From the NCBI RefSeq assembly GCF_024168645.1, contig NZ_JALJWF010000001.1:4405501-4469500 (forward strand): a stretch of 64,000 nucleotides of DNA. The letters run 5' to 3'. Below are positions 32,840 through 42,500 of this stretch, one piece after another. The stretch's first letter is position 1, and the number at the start of each line of letters is the position of its first letter. The translations under genes were made by a program, and so were the position numbers. This stretch comes from Pseudomonas sp. GGS8. GTDB taxonomy: Bacteria; Pseudomonadota; Gammaproteobacteria; Pseudomonadales; Pseudomonadaceae. The notes under the pieces are model-generated. The model was not told the DNA's origin. It saw nothing but the letters and a program-made list of their open reading frames with translations, and did not search any database.

Positions 32840-33700
32840 CTAGATCGATGGCGACTCAGACATCTCCACCAGCAGTTGTCCAAAGGCATTGGCCGCGGGC
32901 GTCTTTCCCGTGACACTCCATATCAGTCTGAAATCAGCATCCAGCAGCGGTGGCAGGCCATGTTGACCGTCAATCACCACCATTCCGGGCTCTAGATCGC
33001 CCAGCGGTAGGGCGGTGACGGCAAGTCCCGCCAATACCGCCGCTCTCAGTCCTTGTTGACTTGGAGAGGTAAAGGCGACCCGCCAATCCACGGTGGAACT
33101 CTCCAACGCATCAACGGCGACCTGGCGGTGCAAGCAGGGCGCTGGGGCAAACGCCAACGGCAAAGGGGCATCGCCGGTAAAGTCGAAACTCTGCGCAGCG
33201 GCCCAGACAAACCGGGTTTCGCGCAGCACGGTACCGCCGACCTGGCTGCCTGGCAATGCCATGACTACGGCCAGATCGAGCCCGTCGGCATCAACCAGCG
33301 CGCGCAGATCGAGGTAGGTGCCGACGGTTACATCCAGGCGTACGGCGGGAAATTGTCTGGCGAACCGAGTCAGTAACGGCGGCAGGCCGTCGCCGATAAA
33401 GTTTTCTGGCACACCGAAGCGCACGGCCCCGGATACCGGCGACGCTTCGAAACGTCGGGAGAGGGCGTCTTGTGCTCTGAGGATTTGTTCGGCATGGCGC
33501 AGAAAATCTTCGCCATCTTCCGTCAGCGTCAAACGTCGGGTGGTGCGTACCAGTAGCGTGGTACCGGCCTGTTCTTCCAAACGGCGGATCTGATGACTGA
33601 TCGCTGACTGGCTCAAGTGCAGCCGCTCTGCAGCACGAGTGAAACTACCGGTGTCCTTGATCGCGACAAAAGCACGCAACAGAGCTGGGTCGAAGTCCAT
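32840..33700 (-). CDS. LysR-family transcriptional regulator
   Basis: A 286-residue regulator. HTH: DPALLRAFVAIKDTGSFTRA then AERLHLSQSAISHQIRRLEEQ; effector domain from about residue 90 (VSGAVRFGVPENFIGDGLPP). It is divergent from the DHA2 MFS gene with a ~190-base AT-rich intergenic region (33720-33775), so it probably controls that transporter and itself. Confidence 0.9.
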   Translation of the reverse strand: MDFDPALLRAFVAIKDTGSFTRAAERLHLSQSAISHQIRRLEEQAGTTLLVRTTRRLTLTEDGEDFLRHAEQILRAQDALSRRFEASPVSGAVRFGVPENFIGDGLPPLLTRFARQFPAVRLDVTVGTYLDLRALVDADGLDLAVVMALPGSQVGGTVLRETRFVWAAAQSFDFTGDAPLPLAFAPAPCLHRQVAVDALESSTVDWRVAFTSPSQQGLRAAVLAGLAVTALPLGDLEPGMVVIDGQHGLPPLLDADFRLIWSVTGKTPAANAFGQLLVEMSESPSI

Positions 33701-33893
33701 TAAGTCAACTCATGACGAATATTAATAAAACTTACGAAATTAAATCATTTCTGTCATTTTTTAATTACTTCCAGAATGCGGCCGGTCACTTGGACTTGTG
33801 CCGGGTGACGCTGGCGAGGCTCTCGCGTCTCTACGCCTGATGGCGTTCAGTGCGGTCTTGTCAGTGCCCATCAACTTGATCTGGAAGATCACG

Positions 33894-35420
33894 ATGCAGT
33901 TCTCTTCTTCGCAAAAGGATATATTCACCATCGCCGCCGTGTGCTTGGCGTCGTTGATGTTCGGCCTGGAAATCTCGAGCGTGCCGGCAATCCTGCCCAC
34001 TCTTGAATCGGTTCTGCACAGCGATTTCAACGATATGCAGTGGATCATGAATGCCTACACCATCGCCTGCACCACGGTACTGATGGCCACCGGCACACTG
34101 GCGGATCGATATGGGCGCAAGCGAGTGTTTGTCATCAGCCTGGTGCTTTTCGGCATAACCTCACTGGGCTGTGGATGGGCGCAAAACGCCAGCGTGTTGA
34201 TCGCAAACCGATTCCTGCAAGGCATGTCCGGTGGTGCGATGCTGATCTGTCAGGTGGCCGTGCTGTCTCACCGATTCCAGTCGGGGGCTGCGCGCGGCAA
34301 AGCGTTCAGTGCCTGGGGAATCGTGTTCGGCATCGGTTTGGGATTTGGCCCGATAATCGGCGCCGTTATCGTGGCGTTGTCGAGTTGGGAATGGGTGTTT
34401 CTGGTGCATGCGCCCATTGCCGTGTTCGCGCTGGTGCTGGTGATCGCGGGTGTCGATGAGTCACGTGATCCGCAGCGTCGCAGGCTGGATGTGTTGGGCA
34501 TTATTTCGTTGTCACTGGCTGTGTTAGGCCTTTCCTGGTTCATCACTCAGGGCGCGGGGGAGGGTTTCTCCAGCGGTTCGGCCATCACCAGTCTGATTGT
34601 GGCAATGGTCAGCTTCATCGTCTTTGTCGTTGCGCAGCGACGCTATGTCGATCCCATGTTCGACTTCTCGGTATTGCGCATCCGTCGCTTCTCGGGTGCG
34701 TTGCTAGGGTCGGCAGGCATGAACTTCAGCTTCTGGCCGTTCATGATTTACCTGCCCCTGTACTTTCAAAATAGTCTGGGCTACGCCAGTGTCGGCACCG
34801 GTCTGGCACTGCTGGCCTATACGCTGCCGACGCTGGTTGTTCCCCCGATAGGTGAACGGCTGGCGATGCGCTATCGACCTGAGGTGGTGATTCCCGCAGG
34901 TTTGTTCACCATAGGTTTGGGGTTCCTGTTGATGAAATGGGGCAGCAGTGTCACGCACGCCAGCTGGCTGACGATGCTCCCGGGCTGCCTGATCGCCGGA
35001 ATTGGACTGGGGCTGACCAATACGCCTGTTACCAACACCACCACCGGATCGGTGCCCAGTGAACGTGCTGGCATGGCATCGGGCATCGATATCAGCGCTC
35101 GCATGATCAGCCTTGCAATCAATATCGCGCTGATGGGACTCATCTTGATGGAAGGTATCCGGTCTTCCTTGCGCGACCAGTTACCTGGCTCGCCCGATGA
35201 GGTGCAACTGAGATGGCTGGCGGAGAATATTTCGGCCGGCAACTCTGCCGTGCTGGTGCAAACTGGCCAAGGGATCACGATTCCGGTCGATGTCGCCAAC
35301 GCAGCTTTAGCGCATGGGTTTGGCTGGGTGATGCTGTATGGCGGTATTGCTGCATGGGTGCTAGTGGCGGCGAGCTGCCTGGTCTTTCGTTCGAACAAAG
35401 CCGTTCATGCTCAGCAGTGA
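33894..35420 (+). CDS. MFS transporter, DHA2 (14-helix) multidrug family
   Basis: From the ATG at 33894 this gives 508 residues with about 14 membrane segments. Motif A variant: TGTLADRYGRKRVF between TM2 and TM3; motif C-like GLGFGPIIGAVIVALSSWEWVF in TM5. Likely a proton-driven exporter of toxic organic compounds. The in-frame extension to 33798 has no ribosome site, whereas TGGAAGA lies upstream of 33894. It is divergent from a LysR regulator. Confidence 0.87.
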   Translation: MQFSSSQKDIFTIAAVCLASLMFGLEISSVPAILPTLESVLHSDFNDMQWIMNAYTIACTTVLMATGTLADRYGRKRVFVISLVLFGITSLGCGWAQNASVLIANRFLQGMSGGAMLICQVAVLSHRFQSGAARGKAFSAWGIVFGIGLGFGPIIGAVIVALSSWEWVFLVHAPIAVFALVLVIAGVDESRDPQRRRLDVLGIISLSLAVLGLSWFITQGAGEGFSSGSAITSLIVAMVSFIVFVVAQRRYVDPMFDFSVLRIRRFSGALLGSAGMNFSFWPFMIYLPLYFQNSLGYASVGTGLALLAYTLPTLVVPPIGERLAMRYRPEVVIPAGLFTIGLGFLLMKWGSSVTHASWLTMLPGCLIAGIGLGLTNTPVTNTTTGSVPSERAGMASGIDISARMISLAINIALMGLILMEGIRSSLRDQLPGSPDEVQLRWLAENISAGNSAVLVQTGQGITIPVDVANAALAHGFGWVMLYGGIAAWVLVAASCLVFRSNKAVHAQQ

Positions 35421-35433
35421 CTGTCATTTGAAG

Positions 35434-35475
35434 GACTGCTTCTGGCCGTTATCTACCTGATGCAAAGCCAGTGAT
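35434..35475. repeat. Dispersed palindromic repeat (left half)
   Basis: GACTGCTTCTGGCCGTTATCTACCTGATGCAAAG keeps the left end of the family; the right half is eroded. Confidence 0.45.
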
Positions 35476-35507
35476 TCCTGGCAACGCAGCCGGCCCGATG
35501 CACTCGG

Positions 35508-36248
35508 CTATCGGTTCAGCAGAGGTGCCAACAGTGCACACATGCCGCGCCAGTGCGAACCCTCCCAGTAAATCCGTTGGCAGGCGTCGCAGCGCAGGAA
35601 GTGCGAATAGAGGACGCCAACGCGTGGTGGCACCTGCGGCCGGGCCAGTTCCGGGCTGATCTCGTGCAGCGGCAGGTTGCAATGAAGGCACAGGCTGAAT
35701 GGCCGCGCGCTACGCGCCAGGTCGAGGCGCTCGTACAATTCGCGCAACTGCAGCGACGGTTTCAGAGCGTGCACGTAACAGCCGTGACTGATGATCCGCC
35801 GCTTGAGCAGTTCGCGGTCGCGGGTTAACACGATGCGTCCTTGCTGCGCAGCGATCTCGGCGATCTCGGCATCATCGAAGCCATTGTCGTAGAGGGTGTC
35901 GAAGCCGCTCATGCGCAGCAGGCTGGCCAGCCCGCCAAGGTGCGCATCAGCGATGAAGCGCAGCACCCGTAAAGGTTGTGCACGAACCTTGAGCAACGGG
36001 CTGATGTCCAGCGCTTCGAACTTGGGATACACCGCCAGCCGGTCACCGTCGAAAATCACTCGCTCGAAACCCACCGATTCGCCGTTGAGCAAGACCATCT
36101 CGACTTCGGTGTGCGGTATCCCGAGCGCCTCGATCATGTGCTTGACCGTCGCCCCTTGCGCGCACTCGCAAGTGAAGGACTGCCGCCGTCGCTCGGCCGG
36201 CAGGAAATCGTTGAGCTCCTCGTAGAAGCGGAAGGTTGCACGGGTCAT
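35508..36248 (-). CDS. Mut7-C family protein (ubiquitin-like plus PIN-like RNase domain)
   Basis: From the ATG at 36248 this gives 246 residues. N-terminal ubiquitin-like domain (residues ~1-85: ATFRFYEELNDFLPAERRRQ... with LLNGESVGFERVIFDGDRLAVYP). C-terminal Mut7-C domain: FIADAHLGGLASLLRMSGFD then DTLYDNGFDDAEIAEIAAQQ-GRIVLTRDREL, with PIN-like acidic residues (D-A-H, D-D-E, TRD). A zinc ribbon closes it (CLHC ... CDAC). Family members are predicted RNases; the cellular target is unknown. Confidence 0.9.
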   Translation of the reverse strand: MTRATFRFYEELNDFLPAERRRQSFTCECAQGATVKHMIEALGIPHTEVEMVLLNGESVGFERVIFDGDRLAVYPKFEALDISPLLKVRAQPLRVLRFIADAHLGGLASLLRMSGFDTLYDNGFDDAEIAEIAAQQGRIVLTRDRELLKRRIISHGCYVHALKPSLQLRELYERLDLARSARPFSLCLHCNLPLHEISPELARPQVPPRVGVLYSHFLRCDACQRIYWEGSHWRGMCALLAPLLNR

Positions 36249-36386
36249 GTTGAACAGTATGGCAGGGCTGCGGGATGAGCGAGTCCAGTGCGGACATCTT
36301 CTCCGGCAGGGCACAAACTACAATTGTAATCGTGTTGAAATTGACGCTTTGCTCAATTACTGCCGTCACTATGGACTATTTAGGCA

Positions 36387-36650
36387 TCAAAATTGCTGTT
36401 TTTGCGCATAAGAACGAATGATCGAGCAGTTTGACTCATAACCTTCTAGTGGCAAGTTCTTAATTATTTTTGCATATTTTTCCATCTCGGCGGGGTCCTT
36501 GGACATGGCCACGACTTGTGCTTGATCGGAAAGATTGCCAATGAGTTCTGAGTAACACAGATTTGTATCGAAAGATGTTATGAGGACACCCGCATAGTAG
36601 GAAATCGCGCACGGCAGAATCATGCCTAATCCAACTATTATGTTTTTCAT
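36387..36650 (-). CDS. Small membrane-anchored protein of unknown function
   Basis: From the ATG at 36650 (MKNIIVGLGMILPCAISYYA) this gives 87 residues: an N-terminal hydrophobic segment, then a short soluble domain with two Cys (NLCYSE; SNCSII) that could form a disulfide outside the membrane. AT-richer than the surrounding genes. No family is recognised. Confidence 0.5.
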   Translation of the reverse strand: MKNIIVGLGMILPCAISYYAGVLITSFDTNLCYSELIGNLSDQAQVVAMSKDPAEMEKYAKIIKNLPLEGYESNCSIIRSYAQKQQF

Positions 36651-36734
36651 TGTGCGAGTGCCCACGTTAAGAAGAAAGACATTAAAAGAGCTATTGCACC
36701 CACCATCCTTAGAGTCTTCAGGTAATTGCTTGAC

Positions 36735-37502
36735 TCATGCCTTGACCCAACGCTGACGGCTCCAGCTACTCAATGTATCGACCGCCAACACCAATAACAG
36801 CATCGCCAGAATAACCGTGCTGGCTTGAGCTTCCTGGAACAGGCTGAGGTTGACATAGAGCATTTGCCCCAAACCACCGGCGCCGACGAAGCCGAGCACG
36901 CTGGCCATGCGGATGTTGTTTTCCCAGCGGTACAGGATGTACGCCAGTAGCTGTGGCAACAGGTTGGGCAGGGTGCCGTAACAGAAAGCCCATACGGCAT
37001 TGGCGCCCTGCAAACGGATGGCGTCGGCGGGTTCGGGTGGGGTGTTTTCCAGTGCTTCGGCAAACAGCCGGCCGAGCACGCCGGTGGTGTGCAGGGCTAA
37101 GGCCAGGGTGCCGGCGTTGGGGCCGAGTCCGGCGGCCAGGACCATCAGCGCGGCCCACACCAGTTCCGGCACCGCGCGCAAGGCGTTGAGCACCAGACGT
37201 GACGCGCTCTGCAAAGGCCAGCCATAGCGCCCGGCTGCGGGCAATGCCAATAACAGGCCGAATACCGCCGCGAGCAGGGTGCCAAGGGCAGACATGGCAA
37301 GGGTTTCCAGGGCACCGTGGCCGATGGCTTGCAGATGGCCCGAGCTCAGGTCCGGGCTGAGAAAACGCAGGGCATAAGCACCCATCTGTTTCAGATTGCC
37401 GGTGCCGCCGAGCTCGCGAAGGTCAATGCCCAGGTAGTTGAACGAGGCGACGACCGCTGCGCCGATGCACAGGAGCAGTGCCAGGTTGAACAGGCGATTC
37501 AT
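36735..37502 (-). CDS. PhnE-like ABC permease (putative selenate/phosphonate-type importer), second subunit
   Basis: A 255-residue inner-membrane permease with six helices. The EAA-loop-type segment EPADAIRLQGANAVWAFCYG and the C-terminal [19 protein letters not shown] are typical of PhnE-family subunits. Its start overlaps the stop of the upstream permease by four bases. It is last gene of the four-gene operon 36735-39965 and probably forms a heterodimeric channel with 37499-38326. Confidence 0.88.
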   Translation of the reverse strand: MNRLFNLALLLCIGAAVVASFNYLGIDLRELGGTGNLKQMGAYALRFLSPDLSSGHLQAIGHGALETLAMSALGTLLAAVFGLLLALPAAGRYGWPLQSASRLVLNALRAVPELVWAALMVLAAGLGPNAGTLALALHTTGVLGRLFAEALENTPPEPADAIRLQGANAVWAFCYGTLPNLLPQLLAYILYRWENNIRMASVLGFVGAGGLGQMLYVNLSLFQEAQASTVILAMLLLVLAVDTLSSWSRQRWVKA

Positions 37503-38326
37503 GTCAGCCTCCAGCGCAGCAGGCGGCTGAGTTGATCGGCGAGCAGCACCAGGACGAGGAACGTCAGTAACAGACTGGCCACTTCACCACCGGCGAACAT
37601 GCGCAACGACAGATCCATTTGCTGGCCCAGGCCGCCGGCACCGACGAAGCCCATCACCACCGAGGCGCGGATTGCGCATTCCCAGCGGTACACCGTGTAC
37701 GACAGCAGTTCCGCAGCGACATTGGGCAGGATCCCGTAGCAAAAGGCTGCGAACCGACCGCTGCCGGACTGCAGTAGCGCGTGTACCGGGCGCTGGTCGA
37801 CCGACTCGAAAATTTCCGCGTAGACCTTGCCCAACATGCCGCTGTAAGTGATGGCAATGGCCAGTACTCCGGCCGTCGGGCCGAGGCCGACCGCGCGCAC
37901 GAATAGCAGCGCCCAGACGATTTCCGGCACGCTGCGAAGGAAGATCAGTAAGCCGCGTATGGGCCAACGCAGCAGTTTGCCCCAATAGCTCGGATGGCCA
38001 GCGCGGGAGGCAGCGGACAGCGACAGAGCACGACTGGCAAGCAGGCTGGCGGGGACTGCCAATAGCAACGCCAGGGCCATGCCGGCCGTGGCGATGGCCA
38101 GGGTCTGCAGGGTGGCTTGCAACAATAGCTGGATGAACTCTTCGCCATGGGCCGGTGGCCAGAACGCGGATACAAACCGGCCCATCTCGCTCTGACTGTC
38201 ACTCGCCACCAGCACACGGAGGTCCAACTCGCTGAAGCGGATACCCGGCCACAGCAGGGCAAGGGCCAGCAGACTGAGCAGCAGACGGGGCAGGGCGGCC
38301 GGATCGCGGGTGCCAGACGTCAGCAT
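37499..38326 (-). CDS. PhnE-like ABC permease, first subunit
   Basis: A 275-residue permease with six helices, paralogous to the next gene: [20 protein letters not shown] in the cytosolic coupling loop and [22 protein letters not shown] near the end. Its start overlaps the ATPase gene by seven bases. Part of the PhnC-D-E-type operon. Confidence 0.88.
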   Translation of the reverse strand: MLTSGTRDPAALPRLLLSLLALALLWPGIRFSELDLRVLVASDSQSEMGRFVSAFWPPAHGEEFIQLLLQATLQTLAIATAGMALALLLAVPASLLASRALSLSAASRAGHPSYWGKLLRWPIRGLLIFLRSVPEIVWALLFVRAVGLGPTAGVLAIAITYSGMLGKVYAEIFESVDQRPVHALLQSGSGRFAAFCYGILPNVAAELLSYTVYRWECAIRASVVMGFVGAGGLGQQMDLSLRMFAGGEVASLLLTFLVLVLLADQLSRLLRWRLT

Positions 38327-39117
38327 CGGGGAATCTGCACGCTCAAGGGAGGCAGAGGAACCGGCGAGGATTGCAACTGCTCATTGGCGTAGAGCTTGTC
38401 GAGCAGCTCGCGGTCGACGGCGCTGGCCGCCAGGTCGAACAGGATCTGGCCATCACGCAAGCCGATGATGCGTGAAAAGTGCGCCAGGGCCAGCTCCACC
38501 GCATGCAGGCTGGCGACCAAGGTGACGTTCTGTTCCCGGGCATGGCGGCACAGTACCGAAAGCGTGTGCTGGGCCAACACCGGATCCATCGCCGATACCG
38601 GCTCATCGGCCAGCAACACCTCGGGCGCTTGATACAACACGCGGGCAATGCCTACGCGCTGTAGCTGTCCACCGGACAGTTGCTGGCAATGCGCGAACAA
38701 CTTGTCACTCAGGTCCAGCCTGGCCAATGCCGCGCGTGCGCCTGGAACATCCAGTGGATGCAGCAGGTTCAGCAGGCTTTTGCCCAGCCCCCACTGACCC
38801 AGCTTGCCGGCCAGAACCGCGGTGACCACGCGCTGGCGTGGGGGCAGGGGAGGCGCCTGATGAATCAGACCGATGCGCGCGCGCAGCCGCTGGCGCTGAC
38901 GGGCAGAAAGCTGCCAGACGCGCTCGCCGAGCACCTGCAGCTCGCCGTTGCCCGGTCGCAGGGCGGTGGCCAACAGGTTGAGCAGACTCGACTTACCCGC
39001 GCCGGACGGGCCGATGATCGCGACCTGTTCGCGTGCACCGATGTGCAGATCCACGCCACGCAGCGCCTGGACACCGTTGGCGTGGGTAAGGCTGACCTGG
39101 GTCAGATGCAATGTCAT
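38320..39117 (-). CDS. PhnC-like ABC transporter ATPase
   Basis: A 265-residue ATP-binding subunit. Walker [13 protein letters not shown] (near residue 37), Q-loop [12 protein letters not shown], signature [13 protein letters not shown], Walker [14 protein letters not shown], and switch His in [10 protein letters not shown]. It energises import through the two PhnE-like permeases. It overlaps the binding-protein gene by four bases (ATGA). Confidence 0.92.
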   Translation of the reverse strand: MTLHLTQVSLTHANGVQALRGVDLHIGAREQVAIIGPSGAGKSSLLNLLATALRPGNGELQVLGERVWQLSARQRQRLRARIGLIHQAPPLPPRQRVVTAVLAGKLGQWGLGKSLLNLLHPLDVPGARAALARLDLSDKLFAHCQQLSGGQLQRVGIARVLYQAPEVLLADEPVSAMDPVLAQHTLSVLCRHAREQNVTLVASLHAVELALAHFSRIIGLRDGQILFDLAASAVDRELLDKLYANEQLQSSPVPLPPLSVQIPRC

Positions 39118-39965
39118 TTGAGCAGTTCGGCGGCGCGTGCGGCTTCCTCGATGCCCTTGTAGTTCTCAGGCTTGGTTTCGATGAAGCGGCTGGCGGCTTG
39201 CAGGTCCAGAATCTCCTTGTCCCTCGGGTTCGCCGGATCGAGCGCCAGGAACGCAGCCTTTATCTTGGCCGCCAGCGCCGGGTCGAGGGTTCCGCGCACC
39301 GTCCAGTTGTAGTCGAAGTAGGCTGGGGTGGTCGAAAACACTTTGACCTTGGTGGTATCGACCTTGCCGGCGGCGACCAGTTTTTCCCACACGCTGGCGT
39401 TGAGCACCCCGGCGTCGACCTTGCCGGCCTGGACCCAGGCGACAGTGGCGTCATGGGCACCGGAATAGCCTACGCGACTGAAATAGCTTTCCGGCTTGAT
39501 GCCCTCCTTGAGCATGAAATAGCGCGGCATGAGACTGCCGGAAGTGGAGGACACCGAGCCGAATGCAAAGGTCTTGCCCTTGAGATCGGCGAGGGACTTG
39601 ACGGCTGGGTCGGCGGTGATGAATTTGCTGGTGAATTGAGCGTCCTGTTCGCGCTGCACCAACGGAATGGCATTGCCGGTTTTCAGGCGTGCCTGCACGA
39701 ACGTGAAGCCGCCCAGCCAGGCCAGGTCGATGCGATCGGTAGCCAGCGCCTCGACCACCGCCGGATAGTCGCTGACAGGCACGAACTCAACCTTCATGCC
39801 CAATTGTTGTTCCAGATAGGCGCCAAGCGGCTTGAACTTGCGCAGCAGTTCGGTCGGGGCTTCATCGGGAATCGCGCTGACTTTCAGGGTCTCGGCGGCT
39901 TGCGCCAGCAGGGTGCAAAAAGACAAGGACAAGCCGACGGCCACTGCCAGGGTACGCTTGAGCAT
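39114..39965 (-). CDS. PhnD-like periplasmic binding protein, putative selenate transporter type
   Basis: From the ATG at 39965 this gives 283 residues. The signal peptide ends LLAQAAE. The mature part is of the phosphate/phosphite/phosphonate-binding (PhnD) class: [59 protein letters not shown], and [20 protein letters not shown]. In pseudomonads this exact gene set is annotated as a putative selenate ABC transporter; the true ligand here is unproven. It is the first gene of the operon, with the promoter between 39966 and the repeat at 40065. Confidence 0.85.
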   Translation of the reverse strand: MLKRTLAVAVGLSLSFCTLLAQAAETLKVSAIPDEAPTELLRKFKPLGAYLEQQLGMKVEFVPVSDYPAVVEALATDRIDLAWLGGFTFVQARLKTGNAIPLVQREQDAQFTSKFITADPAVKSLADLKGKTFAFGSVSSTSGSLMPRYFMLKEGIKPESYFSRVGYSGAHDATVAWVQAGKVDAGVLNASVWEKLVAAGKVDTTKVKVFSTTPAYFDYNWTVRGTLDPALAAKIKAAFLALDPANPRDKEILDLQAASRFIETKPENYKGIEEAARAAELLK

Positions 39966-40064
39966 GGAAGATCTCCGGTGCATTTACGGAAGAATGTCGA
40001 GGCGCCAAGCACACGGTGATTGCTGCGTGGCGCTGTGTGAGGGTAGCCGAAATGGAGCGAAATT

Positions 40065-40303
40065 GACTGCTTTTGGGCTATTGCTGTTTATTGCGAAGAG
40101 CGGCCACACGACCGATTCTGTTGAAAAAGTCGGTTCTTTCAGACTGCCGCATATTGACCGCAGAAAATGCCTTTTTTGCGCGCTGCTACGCGAAATCCGA
40201 GCCCGGAATCCTCTGCTCAATGTAAAGATTTCAATCTCAAACGCGTACTTTTCTAACGTGGAAACCATCGCCGACTTTTCAACAGAATCGACCCAAAGCT
40301 GCC
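40065..40303. repeat. Dispersed palindromic repeat, interrupted by MITE copy E
   Basis: GACTGCTTTTGGGCTATTGC...GGCCACACGACC (40065-40113) and GACCCAAAGCTGCC (40290-40303) are the two halves of the dispersed hairpin. They lie upstream of the importer operon's first gene. Confidence 0.7.
40114..40289 (+). mobile_element. MITE-like element, copy E
   Basis: A 176-bp copy with TIR GATTCTGTTGAAAAAGTCGG at the left and a right TIR that has lost one T (CCGACTTTTCAACAGAATC). The target duplication is GACC (40110-40113 and 40290-40293). Its interior is nearly identical to copy A, so the two moved recently or share a direct ancestor. Confidence 0.85.
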
Positions 40304-40481
40304 AGTGAGTACAAACCTGAAATAGTTATTCAAATGCCCCGATGGCGTGGCCCCGAGATCAGGGCCCCTTTGCTCCAACGAATATTGCGCTCTACTCCCA
40401 GCAGAGCCAGCAAAGCCCACACCGGATGACGGCGTTATACCCACTAGTGTTACCATCGCGCTGAATTGTCTGGGGGTATCT

Positions 40482-41075
40482 ATGCGTCTTTTACCGCTGA
40501 TTTATCTGGTTGCCAGCCTCACGCTTGCTGCCTGCAGCATTCCGTACCAAACCCCACAGGCTAGGGCTCAGATAGAGCAGGACTTGGGCGTTTCAGCCAA
40601 TGACATTGTCGCGATATCTGAGTCAGGTTTTTGCAGGCTGAAGTACGGCAGTGAAGCGGTCTGCGATGCAGAGCATGGTCTGGCAGTGCTCACCCGGCAG
40701 GAGCTGATTCTTAGTCTCTATAAAAACGACAAATATGTTCCAGCACATGTTCTGAAAACCGCTGATGTGCTCTGTGGCCATACAGCCACATCGCGAGAGG
40801 CGGCAGAAGCACTAAATATGTTCACTACGGACTATACTTTTGTATTGCTACCAGTAGATGCTCAACACAAATGGAATGGACCGATGCATAGACAAATGAT
40901 TGATTATTTATTGGCTGACGGTCAGCCGCTGCTGATCGGAAGAGGAGGGAAATCTTCTAGGTTGAGCGATAAAGAAAAAATGGTGAGCGGGATGATTCCA
41001 GGAACAAAAATTCCTTTTTTTACTGAGTTTAAGTACTCCGAGCAGTTCAATCCTTGCCCCGTTGCCAAAGGCTGA
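40482..41075 (+). CDS. Predicted lipoprotein
   Basis: From the ATG at 40482 (GGGGGT upstream) this gives 197 residues. The signal with lipobox MRLLPLIYLVASLTLAAC (Cys18) is followed by SIPYQTPQARAQIEQDLGVS and a body containing several Cys (CRLKYG, CDAEHG, CGHT). The layout recalls the lipoprotein at 2924-3541. Probably anchored in the outer membrane; function unknown. The longer in-frame extension to 40347 lacks support. Confidence 0.7.
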   Translation: MRLLPLIYLVASLTLAACSIPYQTPQARAQIEQDLGVSANDIVAISESGFCRLKYGSEAVCDAEHGLAVLTRQELILSLYKNDKYVPAHVLKTADVLCGHTATSREAAEALNMFTTDYTFVLLPVDAQHKWNGPMHRQMIDYLLADGQPLLIGRGGKSSRLSDKEKMVSGMIPGTKIPFFTEFKYSEQFNPCPVAKG

Positions 41076-41315
41076 GACAGGTCAAGCATAGGCATTTCAT
41101 CTACTGCCGTCTAAGGTTTGACGCGAAGGGAATGCACAAACGTGACGCCACCGAAGAGTTGCTCGTGAGAAATTGACCGAGTAGATATCGATCGATTCAT
41201 TGACGTGTTAAGTCCTTAGCCAATCTGTTGCATCGACCGGTTGAATCCACAACCCAAACCGGTCATTCGCAGACGGCGGATATTGGCCGGTGCCCGCGAA
41301 CATTCATCGGCTAAC

Positions 41316-41591
41316 TCAATGGAGGTACTTGCGTCGCAAGAGATGGGTGACGACCATCAGCACAAATAAAGACACAGACCCAAAAACCAATAAATTAAGA
41401 AGGTCTGATTGTGTCAAGGTTATATATGAAAATGCGCCATGATTATTAACCAGAATCTGATGCGTTGCATCTAAGCTTTTCGTGCCTTCCCATGCATAAC
41501 AAACAAACAAATAATTTCGATAAAAGAACAGTGAGGCGCCAGAAATCCCAGCGGTAAATTCAAATATGATGGTAATTGTCTTTATTCTCAT
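41316..41591 (-). CDS. Small two-helix membrane protein
   Basis: From the ATG at 41591 this gives 91 residues with two membrane segments (TITIIFEFTAGISGASLFFY and LLNLLVFGSVSLFVLMVVTH) joined by a short loop, and a basic end (LLRRKYLH). AT-rich. No family is recognised. It lies downstream of the zinc-ribbon membrane protein gene in the same direction. Confidence 0.45.
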   Translation of the reverse strand: MRIKTITIIFEFTAGISGASLFFYRNYLFVCYAWEGTKSLDATHQILVNNHGAFSYITLTQSDLLNLLVFGSVSLFVLMVVTHLLRRKYLH

Positions 41592-41667
41592 CACGATAAA
41601 TTCCCGGCAGTCCCAGAATTGTATTCGCTCGCCCAGCAAAAGCCCCCTCTGTGTTAAATTGTTGATG

Positions 41668-41970
41668 TTATGAGTAGTCACACCATTGGCAGTGAACATA
41701 CTTCGTGGTGAGGAGCGGGACAAATCGAAGCGCCTTATTCCCGCACCTGGGGCAGCGCACATTTGAGAGTTTTATTAGTAGTGTGAAAGCAACGATTCCC
41801 CAGCCAATGTTAAGTGCGGTAAATACCCATTCAGGTGGTTCTCCCCAAAAAAAATCTATTGATGTTATAGCTATAAAGTCAATCAAAAAGCCAATAGGGA
41901 GCCAAAGCCAGAACATTTTGCGGCGCCGACGTACATCTTTTAAAAGTGGATTTTCATCGTAGGGCGTCAT
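41668..41970 (-). CDS. Small membrane protein with C-terminal zinc ribbon
   Basis: A 100-residue protein: a basic N-terminus, two membrane helices (MFWLWLPIGFLIDFIAITSI and WVFTALNIGWGIVAFTLLI), then a zinc-ribbon with CPRCGNK and CQWC. Cys spacing 2-2 over ~20 residues fits zinc binding on the cytosolic face. Function unknown; AT-rich like the next gene, with which it may form a pair. Confidence 0.6.
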   Translation of the reverse strand: MTPYDENPLLKDVRRRRKMFWLWLPIGFLIDFIAITSIDFFWGEPPEWVFTALNIGWGIVAFTLLIKLSNVRCPRCGNKALRFVPLLTTKYVHCQWCDYS

Positions 41971-42159
41971 GTTTATTTAATCTCAGGTAGTAATACCGTA
42001 TCCGACAATAATAGACCTCTATGCCATCATTTTCCTGGTCGGTGTACTGCTGGCTGCTAACACGGGTGGCTGATGCTGTTGGTCTGGCCATAGGGCGCGC
42101 AGGTGTATTTGCGGTGAGCACTCCGGCGAGGAGGTTGGCCCGTACCGGTGAGGTGCTGC

Positions 42160-42423
42160 CTATGGGCTAGAGACAGGATGAATAAGCCAGGCATATTGCG
42201 CCAGCAGTCCCGCAACCAAACCGATTCCTCCTTGAATGCGCACCCACCGAATGGCCGCTCTACTACCAAGAGATTCGCTTGTAATACTGAATATGGTTTT
42301 CATGTACCCCATCCAGATGCGACTTTGTTGTACATAAGCCAGCACACGTTTCGGTGCAAACGCCATTGCAGCCGATAGGAATACACACCACAAAATAATC
42401 AATAACAGGAACAGCCTGAGCAT
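42160..42423 (-). CDS. Small membrane protein of unknown function
   Basis: An 87-residue protein with two hydrophobic segments (LRLFLLLIILWCVFLSAAMA and IQGGIGLVAGLLAQYAWLIH) around a polar loop. Single gene, no family recognised. Confidence 0.5.
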   Translation of the reverse strand: MLRLFLLLIILWCVFLSAAMAFAPKRVLAYVQQSRIWMGYMKTIFSITSESLGSRAAIRWVRIQGGIGLVAGLLAQYAWLIHPVSSP

Positions 42424-42500
42424 TTATGCCTCCCGTTGCGCTTCCCCAATGCTTTGTTGGCTAGTAATCACCCTATACCTCGCCACGCTGCGACTGGCAT

